This document shows positions 9,526 through 17,685 of a stretch of DNA of 23,657 nt, in pieces; within the stretch, counting starts at the first letter, position 1; every line of letters starts with the position of its first letter. This stretch comes from Chara braunii (taxonomy: Eukaryota; Streptophyta; Charophyceae; Charales; Characeae), in assembly GCA_003427395.1 (NCBI GenBank), contig BFEA01000193.1, positions 526,198 to 549,854 of the forward strand. The letters are read 5' to 3'. The notes under the pieces were generated by a model that was given only the letters and a program-made list of their open reading frames with translations, did no database searches and was not told where the DNA came from. Made by a program: the position numbers and the translations under genes.

Positions 9526-9585
9526 CACACACACACGCACACACGGCCGACTTTTACTCTGCGGTGTGGTGCAGTGAACGTCGGC

Positions 9586-9645
<60 letters not shown>

Positions 9646-9646
9646 G

Positions 9647-9745
<99 letters not shown>

Positions 9746-9763
9746 TGTGTGACACACACACAC
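9526..9763. repeat. Compound microsatellite block
   Basis: Runs of (CT)n at 9587-9602, (CA)n at 9603-9643, (CT)n at 9650-9728, (GT)n at 9729-9751 and (AC)n at 9752-9763. Each CA tract is followed by cacggggc. A 7-bp inverted repeat, ggccgac (9545) and gtcggcc (9580), lies just right of the adapter. ORFs across this block are repeat artefacts. Confidence 0.95.
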
Positions 9764-9766
9764 GGG

Positions 9767-9850
9767 GCGATGTGGGCAGCTACCGCTCAACCACAATGCA
9801 TGTGGGCAGCCTTGTACGTAAGAGGCACAGTAAATGGGTAGCTGCAAAAA
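9767..9850 (+). repeat. Dispersed repeat, copy B
   Basis: Counterpart of 4590-4665, sharing gggcagct.ccgctcaac and cagccttgtacgtaagaggc. The two copies are in the same orientation about 5.2 kb apart. No coding potential is seen. Confidence 0.6.
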
Positions 9851-10045
9851 TGGAAGGGGTACCCCAAGGATAACCAAAAAATTGTCTAATTCAACTAATT
9901 CCTCTAATTGTAAAATTGCTTTTAAATGTTGGACTGTCTCATCTGAAGTGCTCTCGACGCCTCTCGTTGTCTGCAATAGGACAAAACTGCTTTGATTCTG
10001 AATCTATTCATCTGGGTGGAATTGGGGCTGTTGTGGGAAAATGTT

Positions 10046-10077
<32 letters not shown>

Positions 10078-10196
10078 TTTGCTTCCCGACAGTTGCACCC
10101 CCCTCTGTCTCTGCCTCTGCCTCTGTCTCTGTCTCTGTCTCTGTCTCTGTCTCTGTCTCTGTCTCTGTAACCCCTTCAGTTTTTCTGTCGCAGAGG
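9851..10196. repeat. (AC)n and (TCTCTG)n microsatellites in non-coding DNA
   Basis: (AC)n spans 10049-10077 and a hexanucleotide (ctctgt)n tract spans about 10102-10168. The rest is AT-rich DNA without a recognisable gene. Confidence 0.85.
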
Positions 10197-11180
10197 ATGA
10201 ATATCAAAGGCTTGCCAGAGGCGGAGCTGCCGACATATATGGTTGGATATAGATCAGAAGGAAGGAAACATGATTTTCGGATGGGCGTTGAGGGGACGTT
10301 CTCATTAGTTTGGATTTGTGTGTTCACCCTGCTTTTAAGGTATGTGTATACACCAATGGACTTTGAAAGTCCTACCATGGGGTACTCGTTCCTCTGCTCT
10401 GCTGTGACAAACCCTCATGTCTTGGCTGTATTCTTTTCCTTTTTCGCAAAAAAGGAAAAAAGCCCCTTCGATTCTGGGGGGCATAAGTCCGGTCGCTTTC
10501 ACACGCAACCATGTGAACAAGCAGCCAGGGGGATTAGACAGAAAAGGAAATCAGCCTACCCTTGTGGCTCGAGCCGCCTGTGCAAGGGGGTACTGCTTCG
10601 GCTCAACCCACTTCCATCCTTGAGAAACCCGCTCCACAAAATGGAAGTTTCATTTTGGGTTTTAGCTGAAGTGACAAGAGTCACATGGACCCCCTTCCTC
10701 TGGGATTACCCTGCAAGTTGGGAAGCTGACTGGCAGCACCCATCAGCTCTGCATGATGATCCCGAGGAGGACCGGACACCGGCGGGGAAGGGGGGTGGGT
10801 GCGCGGTCCTAGCAGTCCCTCACGCCGCATGTAACCTTCATTTAACAAGCCGACCATGGTTGCCTCGCCTGTGTGTTTGCCTGTGCGTCGTCTGCTTGGC
10901 TGTATACTTGGTCATTCATTCTTTCTTTCTTTAAAATTTTGAAAATTGCATTCTCTGCATGCTCTCATTACTGTCGCTGCTTCACTGCAAATTCTGCGTC
11001 AACACTCCTGTCTGCCCATTTGCTGAGATGGATGTACCCTGCCTGTTATCATGTACCCTATGCTGAAGGACTCCTTGGAGGGATCTTGTTTTCAACAAGG
11101 TCCTCGCTTCTTCTTAAAAAAGAGAGGAGCAAAAGAGAGGAGCAAGGGTTTGTTTGTGGTAGCGCAGCTTGCATTGAGTG
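10197..11180. other. Unassigned stretch with one long uncharacterised ORF
   Basis: A 245-codon plus-strand ORF (10197-10934) starts at ATG and shows no domain I recognise. Two hydrophobic stretches, VWICVFTLLLRYV and LCVCLCVVCLAVYLVI, could be membrane segments but may be chance. Part of it (about 10440-10500) resembles non-coding DNA at about 990-1050, which argues that it is repeat-derived and not a gene. Confidence 0.3.
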
Positions 11181-11181
11181 G

Positions 11182-11626
11182 AGATTCCTCGAATGTTCCT
11201 TGACCAGGATGTGTTGAAGATTCCTTGATTGACCCGGATGTGTTGAAGGTTCCTTGAAGGTTCCTTGAAGGTTCCTTGAAGGTTCCTTGACCCGGATGTG
11301 TTGAAAATTCCTTGAAGGTTCCTTCACCCGGATGTGTTGAAGATTCCTTGAAGATTCCTTGACCCTGATGTGTTGAAGATTCCTTGTACGTTCCTTGACC
11401 CGGATGTGTCGAGGATGCCTTGAAGATTCCGTGAAGGTTCCTTGACCCTGATGTGTTGAAGATTCCTTGAAGATTCCTTGAAGGTTCCTTGACCCGGATG
11501 TGTTGAGGATTCCTTGAACATTCCTTCGCAATTGAAGAGATGGTCAAGGAACCTTTACGTTTGAAGAGAGAGTCAAGGGTTTGTTTGTGGTAGCCCAGTT
11601 GTGAGGGTTCCTTCACCCGGATGTGT
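11182..11626. repeat. Minisatellite of 12/24-bp units
   Basis: An array built from ttccttgaaggt-like 12-mers and the 24-mer ttccttgacccggatgtgttgaag with small variants. Units are multiples of three and lack stops on the minus strand, so all three minus frames stay open for about 65-160 codons. That is a repeat effect and not evidence of genes. A non-repeat segment (about 11527-11600) interrupts the array before a last unit. Confidence 0.93.
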
Positions 11627-11631
11627 TTCTT

Positions 11632-11835
11632 TGTAATGAGCCCAATCTCTTCTGTCCAGCAATACACCAAATCGATAAATAGCAATGTCGGTTGATAAAT
11701 TGTTGCGGAATAATCAAGCAGATCGGAGACAATGAACGACCCGATCTTCTGCTGCCACGTGTACATTTCGCATTCCAAGAGTAACCAGCCTAGAAGAGCA
11801 ATGGGGGTGGATAGACAGATAGGAACATGCGCTGG
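11632..11835 (-). mobile_element. Antisense LTR terminal fragment (Ty3/gypsy, same family as 14602 element)
   Basis: Read on the minus strand, this matches the 3' end of the 5' LTR at 16371-16532 (ggttactcttggaatg through tcattaca). It then continues directly into sequence matching 15411-15460 (cctatctgtctatcc...cattgct). It ends at 11632 exactly where the intact LTR ends in ACA, with no PBS following, so it is a solo or truncated LTR. The left limit of homology fades near 11835. Confidence 0.8.
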
Positions 11836-11918
11836 AACCACTGAGAGCCAGTGAGAGGGGCGCATCACATGTATACTAGGGTAGTGGCGTTGGTTGGAGC
11901 GCATGTAGCAGGTCCACC

Positions 11919-12170
11919 CATTTGTTGTCCTCCTCTCCCTAGAGTAAGGGACGGTGGAGAATGCCCACGAGAAAGCATGCAACAAGTGTTATTGCTGCAG
12001 TTCGGAAGTCCCACGATATTTGTTCAGATCTGGTCAATTGCCCACTGGCGGTGAGCACACGGGCTGGTGGAGGAGAAGGGATGTAGTAGGTCACATTTGG
12101 ATAACGGTATATATTGTTTGTCCGACAAAACAGTCTGTCAAAGCCCCTCATTTGTTGTCCTCCTCTCCCT
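11919..12170 (+). repeat. 22-bp direct repeat pair
   Basis: The 22-mer beginning catttgttgtcctcctctcc is identical at 11919-11940 and 12149-12170. Weaker similarity just to the left (catgtagcaggtcca and gatgtagtaggtcaca, though offset) hints at an old local duplication of about 230 bp and not a target duplication. Confidence 0.7.
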
Positions 12171-12298
12171 CTCTACGTATTGCTCACCAGGCAGTTCTCT
12201 ATGATAATATGTAGCCTGTCAGGACCTTGGGCCTATTGTACAGTGGAAATATCCACGGTTATCACCCTCCCTGCACTCCATGGGTACGTATGAAGATA

Positions 12299-12300
<2 letters not shown>

Positions 12301-12365
<65 letters not shown>
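12301..12365. repeat. (GT)n(GA)n microsatellite
   Basis: GT repeats at 12301-12345 pass directly into GA repeats ending at 12365. Confidence 0.97.
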
Positions 12366-12470
12366 TCAACAGTTGTACATTTGCTCCTTCAGGGAGGCAG
12401 CACCTTTTCAGTCGCCGACTCTCAGAAAAATTATTTTACTCATAAGTCTCGACTTACCTCAAACACATGC

Positions 12471-12548
12471 CCCTTGTGGCTGAGTGATACACTGATATAA
12501 CTTTCGATAAACAGATCCAGAGTTCGACTCCTGCCGATACAGCAAGGG
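12471..12548 (+). repeat. tRNA-like segment, possible SINE head
   Basis: An A-box-like TGGCTGAGTGAT (12477-12488) and a B-box-like AGTTCGACTCC (12521-12531) have tRNA-like spacing. They are enclosed by complementary cccttg (12471) and caaggg (12543), 78 nt end to end. The D, anticodon and T stems pair poorly, so this is not a working tRNA gene. A tRNA-derived SINE or degenerate tRNA is possible; its body and tail are not identified. Confidence 0.35.
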
Positions 12549-13373
12549 AGGGGCCTGACCCCGCCGGCCTGCCCGCCTAGGTCCTTGTGCCAGCTTATCG
12601 GGAGGACTCTCCGACTATTGGGCCCTGTAGAAGACTGCTTGAGCCTGTTATCCGAGGTTCCCGTACGGCAAGATTCGTCTGCTTCTGCTTCCGCTAGGTC
12701 ACGAGGCATGATGGCCTGGCATCCGAGTGACGGGCCTTGGTGCCTGTCACGGCTATTCGGTCCAAGTTGCCCTCGATACTGGTAGGGTGATCGTCCTGAG
12801 TGCTGGTCACAGAGAGAGAGGATAGTAGGTATAGGGGGTGCAGGAGTAGTATTGATGCGAGGATGGGTTGGGGGGTAGCCTCACTTTGTCATGACACCCA
12901 TTGGCTTCGAGCTGCCAGCAATCACCGTGTGCCTGGTCCTCGGCCTCTACAACACCCTGGGCTTTTTATATATATATAAAAAAAAAAGGGTCTACCCCCT
13001 TTCGGAAAAAAACAAAACTTACCTCAAAGTTCTCAAACGGATAAGCCCGGTCCAGAAGTTGCGACATGGAGTGACGGGCGTTGATGGCAGGAACAAACTC
13101 TAGGTCACGAGGCATGACGCATTCGGTCCTATGAAGTCGCGCTGTGAAGGCCCCTTAAAATCGAGCGCTGTCAGCTTAAACTGCGATAGATTGCCAGATC
13201 CTGAACCTTGGTGAGCTGTCGAGGGGGCTTTCAGCAATAAGCAGAGGCGTTCTCGCATCTAAAATATAATAGAACAAAATAATTTTAAATAAATGAAAAT
13301 GGATTACTATAAAAGCTGAGTTTTTGAGGGATGTCTAGCACTGGGATAGTGAAACACAACCCGTTACTTGGTT
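12549..13373. repeat. Non-coding stretch with an 18-bp direct repeat
   Basis: The 18-mer ctaggtcacgaggcatga is identical at 12694-12711 and 13100-13117. A second word, gagtgacgggc.ttg, is also shared (about 12725 and 13070), but in a different order relative to the 18-mer. The area further holds ta(ta)n-A-run DNA at 12966-12988. No gene is supported. Confidence 0.55.
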
Positions 13374-13490
13374 GAGGCCCCAGGCCCCACTGGTGCTATG
13401 CGCATGCTTGGATGACACGAATATGGTCAGAATCGTGGTCATGTTCATGCTTTGTCAGCGTGAACATAGTACCAGTGGGGCATATGGCCC
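13374..13490. repeat. Imperfect long inverted repeat (foldback)
   Basis: The left arm 13374-13408 (core ccccactggtgctatg) is complementary to the right arm 13457-13490 (core catagtaccagtgggg), with about 48 bp between them. A smaller stem lies inside: atgttcatgc (13441-13450) with gcgtgaacat (13458-13467). It could be a MITE-like foldback or a small-RNA hairpin. Confidence 0.7.
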
Positions 13491-13559
13491 TTGGTGTCAT
13501 GAAAGTCCATAGAAAAAGCATTGGCGGAATTGTTGACGCTTGTCTTGGTCATTGACCCT

Positions 13560-14480
13560 CTTCTTCGCACCCATTAGTGGATTGCTGGCTCTCACCTTCA
13601 CAAGTTTGCACCCATGGTTAGAACCGGTGGGTGGACTCTCGTCTTTGCAAGCTTGCGCCCACTGTGAGCAAAATACAAAGAAAAAACTGTACCCATTGGT
13701 GGAATCGGTGACTTTTGTCTTCGCACAGGGTCTTGCCGCACTAATCTCCTTCCTGAGGCCCTGTCTGTAATTTTGTCAGACTGACAGACTGTCCAAAACG
13801 CGAAAAAACAGTCATCACTCCACTTACTCTCCATGGGAGGACTCTCCAAATTGGTTTGCACTCGGAGAGCACAAAAAGACATCCGGAAGGCCCAGTTTGT
13901 GTGTCCAGATTTCAGGCCCCCTCTCCCAAATACGGCGCTCATCTCGGCCGAGGACTCTCTACATACTGGGCTTTGCCAGGCTCGAAACTCTCCAAGATTG
14001 GAGAGTGTCTTTCGAGGCCGTGTTCGGACAGTTCTTGACGAGTTCATTTTCTGAGCCTGATCTGTAGAGCAAGTGGCGCGATGCCAAAATTTGGAGAGTT
14101 CAGGCATTGTCGACTCTTGGAATTTGGAGAGTTCAGGCATTGTCGACTCTTGGAATTTGGAGAGTTCGGCAACCCTTCCGAGATGAATATCAAGTTCAAT
14201 CAACTTTTTTGTTCGCTTTCTTTTTTTTTAACGACCCGCGCTGAGAATCAACAATTGTTTCCTGTGTTCCCATTGGTCGACTCATTGACTCTCGTCCTCT
14301 CGTCCCATCGGTCAACTCGTTGACTCTCGTCCCATTGGTCGACTCGTTGACTCTCATCCCATCGGTGACTTGTTGAGTCTCGTCCCACTGGTTGACTCGT
14401 TGACTCTCGTCTTCGCACTCATCGGGGGAATTGTAACTATCGGCTTTGGTAGAATCACTGACTCTCGTCTTTACTGCCAT
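13560..14480. repeat. Degenerate minisatellite (cccattggt...gactctcgt) interrupted by other DNA
   Basis: Related units of roughly 26-45 bp, cccattggt.gactcgttgactctcgt, occur at 13568-13735 and again at 14268-14480, with at least five consecutive units in the second block. Between them lies unrelated DNA containing a 33-bp tandem repeat (unit start aatttggagagttcaggcat) with about 2.3 copies at 14090-14167. A 201-codon minus-strand ORF spans this area but partly encodes the repeats and has no recognised domain. Confidence 0.65.
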
Positions 14481-14962
14481 CCACGGAATCGTGGACTCTG
14501 GGCGTTGCAAAAGCATATGCGCTATCACAAACAAACCTTTGCTCCTCTCACTGCTCGAGCTGAACCTGCAAACCAACCCGTCACCTCCACTCAATGCCAG
14601 ATGCTGTACTCCATGTGCAAATTAAGCGCCCCCGACGGGCATCGGCCACGCCCCAGGCCAGCACGAATGACTAGGCCCCGAGGCAGGCCAAACAGGCCAG
14701 AGGGAAAATGCCTGACCGACAGTTGACTGTTAAGTCAACAGTCGACTCATGGCCCCAGGCCCAGATCCGAAATGTCAAAGTCAACACATCAGATTTTCTG
14801 GTCGCCGATTGGGTATGATCTAACAGTGGTCTACAGGTTCTAGAAGATTCAGGCCTCATGGAGTCCAGCCAGGAACTAGGACAAATTGCATCTGGAGCGT
14901 CGACATCGGGATGATCCGAGCCTTATCGTGACTGAAGCTGGCCCTGGCGACCCTGAGTCAAT

Positions 14963-14971
14963 GTTATATAG
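14963..14971 (+). promoter_or_regulatory. Putative LTR TATA box
   Basis: gttatatag lies in the 5' LTR and is matched by gctatatag at about 23556-23564 in the 3' LTR. Conservation between both LTRs supports a promoter role in the ancestral element. Confidence 0.55.
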
Positions 14972-15090
14972 AGTCGACTTAGCCATCACTTGGGCATTTG
15001 GTCTTGCGAGTTGCACGCGGCTTCAATGCTGCACGTGAGGCTTTCCCTGAGGTGGGAAGCTGGCGCCAGTCTACTTCATGGGCGCCAGCC

Positions 15091-15092
<2 letters not shown>

Positions 15093-15169
<77 letters not shown>
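15093..15169. repeat. (GA)n microsatellite in the 5' LTR
   Basis: Uninterrupted GA repeats of about 77 bp. It lies just beyond the point corresponding to the end of the window in the 3' LTR, so its presence there cannot be judged. The RERERE or SLSLSL ORFs across it are artefacts. Confidence 0.97.
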
Positions 15170-15172
<3 letters not shown>

Positions 15173-15460
15173 GACGGCCCTTGCTGCGGCCATGACGACG
15201 GCGAGGGTAGTGAGGAGAGGGAGAGAGAGTGTGCGTGAAGAGTGACATCGTGTGACATCGTGTGTACGTACCTGGTCTCACTTGACACTGCTGCTGATGG
15301 TGTTCATCAACGGAGGTGCGCTCTTTGGAAATAAGGCTGCATTCCCCACGTGTCAGATTGTGATCAGACTGCTGATGTGTCAGAGATGGAGGAGCCCAGT
15401 GATTGCTACTTCCCCTCGCCTCTTCCTATCTGTCTATCCTTCCCCATTGCTGTTCTAGTC

Positions 15461-16369
15461 CTTTTTTTTTTCTTTTTCTTTTTTTTTTTGGGGACAATTT
15501 GCTCCAATCTATTCGTGGGGAGCAGCACGTGCTGGAAACCGGGTCCAGCGTCCCACATGAATTATTACACAACATATGAGGTCCCGGGGCCATTACCCGG
15601 CTTCAGCTAAGAATCTTTTTTGATGAAGAACTAAAAAATTGAATGCTATGCTATATCAGCCATTCCAGTTTCCTAAATATAGAGCAACTCCTAGCCCTCC
15701 CTATACCGGGACATTACTACTCAAAGACAGTATTGACCAGACCAACATCATCCATAGCTGACCTCTTTTCGCCACCAAGACTATCCCCGACCCCATAGGG
15801 TGTCAAGGCGGTCCCCCACAATTCGCCACTGGCTTACCTTCCTCCCTCGGCAAACCCCAGATCTCTCTACAAGGCCTCACACTCCTGCCGTTGCAGGTTA
15901 CAGGGTAACACCCCAGCTCCGGCCAGCGTCGTTCTGGCATTGGCAAACTGAGGGCACAGAACAGAGCAACGCTGCCGATGTCAGTCCAGGTGCAACCATC
16001 TCTGAAATTGAATATCCTAATGAAGAAGAAGACCAGATGCTGCTCTAGCTTTCAGAACCCCGGAAAGCTTAATATACCATAATTTGTCCAAGAAGCTTCC
16101 AAAAGTCACTGCGAAAAGAAACTTCCCCCTGCCCGCAAACCCTGTTCCATGCTGCCACCGCCGAGGAAAAACACCTCGGCCCCAACCTGGAACAGACCCC
16201 CCTCCTTCCCCCCCATCCGCAAAGGCATCCAATTCCCTCCTAGAGGATACCTTCGCCCTCCCCTTATCCCTATCTGCCCCCGCCGGGGTTGAAGGCGACC
16301 AATTCTCCCACCCCGGCCCCAAACAAGGATAAACCACAAATCTGCCCCACCCCCGACAGGGCAGCCACC
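15461..16369 (-). mobile_element. Poly-A-tailed insertion (probable non-LTR retroposon) inside the 5' LTR
   Basis: The LTR fragment at 11632-11835 lacks this segment and joins the two flanks directly, which gives the empty site. Both borders carry TCTAGTC (15454-15460 and 16370-16376), a likely 7-bp target duplication. The left end is T-rich (about 15461-15489), that is, an A-rich tail on the minus strand, typical of target-primed LINE or SINE insertion. The inside has short minus-strand ORFs without recognisable domains, so its class is unknown; it may be a 5'-truncated LINE or a retroposed transcript. Confidence 0.75.
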
Positions 16370-16535
16370 TCTAGTCTGGTTACTCTTGGAATGGGAAATG
16401 TACACGTGGCAGCAGAAGATCGGGTGCTTCAATGTCTCCCATCTGGTTGATTCTTCCAGGACAATTCATCACACGACATTGCTATTTATCGATTTGCTGT
16501 ACTGCTGGATAGACGAGATTGGGTTCATTACAATT

Positions 16536-16547
16536 TGGTATCAGAGC
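16536..16547 (+). promoter_or_regulatory. Primer-binding site for initiator tRNA-Met
   Basis: TGGTATCAGAGC is the standard plant LTR-element PBS complementary to the 3' end of tRNA-iMet. It lies three bases after the LTR terminus TTACA, which fixes the LTR end at 16532. Confidence 0.95.
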
Positions 16548-17685
16548 GATCTCACCTCATCTCGCCAATTGCTGCTTGGTTGACGACAATGACGACAACG
16601 ACGACGATGACGTGACACCACAATGATTGTTTCTCTCTGATGGGGTGCTGACGCTGCGTGGGCAGAGTGGTTTTCACCATATATGCTCGTGCCGACGTGG
16701 TGCTCACTGGCTGCTTCCCGAAAGGGAATAAATTGCCACGGTGTCTCTCTCTGAACTGGGTGCTGACGTGCCACGCGCAGAGTGGTTCTCACCATATGCT
16801 CGTGCTGACGCGACACTCGCTGGTTGGTTTCCGCAAGCAAATGAATCACCAGCAATGCCGCACTGATTGTCAAGTGCTGAAGGGAAGGAAGAAACAAGCG
16901 CTGACATGGCATAACTGGTGATAAGAGCACTGTTGACATAGCATACCTGCTGGCGAGAGTATTGCTGATGTGGCACATACAAGTTGGGTTGATGATAGTG
17001 TCACCGATGTCATCACAGAGAACGTGCTGACGAGAAGCTTGGAGTACAGCGGAATTAAGTTTCTGCGATTGAATTCTAACATGAACGTATTGCAGCTCTT
17101 GGTTGATGCTGACCTGGACTTACCTTTGTTGGCCTATTGATTGATGCTGACATGGATTTACCTGTGTGGCTTTCTGATGTTTTCTGGCCTTTGGACTGAC
17201 TGTTGGTGGCACCTGATCGAATGGCCAGAAATAATCTGCACACATTTGTAGCCAGCATCACAAGCAGCAAAACAAATTGAAAGAAAGAAATTAATAGTTG
17301 TAATTTTTTGATACTTTTTTAATTTCCTGAATTGTATTTATTTTCTTTTCTTGTTGTTCTTAATTCCTGACGAGTCCGCGGAATAGATAGTTATATAATC
17401 TGATTGTGCAGTAGCGCCAAGGATGGCATCCTTGACGAACAGCTTGCGGTTGTCTGGTCTGAGAAAGTTTATTCCCTTGTTTTTCCATCCGGTCTCATTG
17501 ACAATGTACGCAAACGAAGAACTGCGTACACCGTACACGTAGGCAAGTTAATGCCCTCAGAGATCAGGAGAAGCTGGAACTTCAGCAGGGAGGCTGGCCC
17601 GGAAGCAGAAAGTCATTTCCAAAGCCAGTTTGACCTGCAAAGAATTTATTTATTTATTTATTAATTAAATTTTATTTATTTATTT
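16548..17685 (+). other. Leader region of the gypsy element
   Basis: Untranslated leader or degraded 5' gag. Two tandem copies of a unit of about 115 bp (starting near 16630 and 16744, sharing ggtgctgacg, gcagagtggtt.tcaccata and tgctcgtgc) lie near the PBS. At 17643-17688 an AT-rich, mainly (ATTT)n, 46-bp segment is flanked by the direct repeat gacctgcaaag (17632-17642 and 17689-17699). Confidence 0.65.

Larger units (their letters stand above)
14602..16532 (+). repeat. 5' LTR (contains an inserted element)
   Basis: Starts with TGCTGTACTCC, as does the 3' LTR, and ends with TTACA three bases before the PBS. The 1931 bp include an insertion of about 909 bp (15461-16369) and a (GA)n tract, so the original LTR was near 1 kb. 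The segment 14602-15070 aligns with 23198-23657; the best stretch differs at 5 of about 90 positions and others are more diverged, indicating an old insertion. Confidence 0.9.

Noticed and set aside
9495-9976. Several ORFs of 62-124 codons through CT/CA repeats
   Set aside because: Dinucleotide repeats lack stops, and one ORF starts inside the adapter sequence.
11092-11985. 297-codon minus-strand ORF
   Set aside because: It is stitched from minisatellite units plus an LTR fragment; no domain and no coding signature.
12471-12548. Functional tRNA gene
   Set aside because: Only the promoter boxes and acceptor-like ends fit; the D, anticodon and T stems do not pair properly.
13598-14203. 201-codon minus-strand ORF
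   Set aside because: It overlaps the 33-bp tandem repeat and degenerate minisatellite; no recognisable domain.
14979-15281. ORFs across the (GA)n tract in the LTR
   Set aside because: Microsatellite translation within an LTR.
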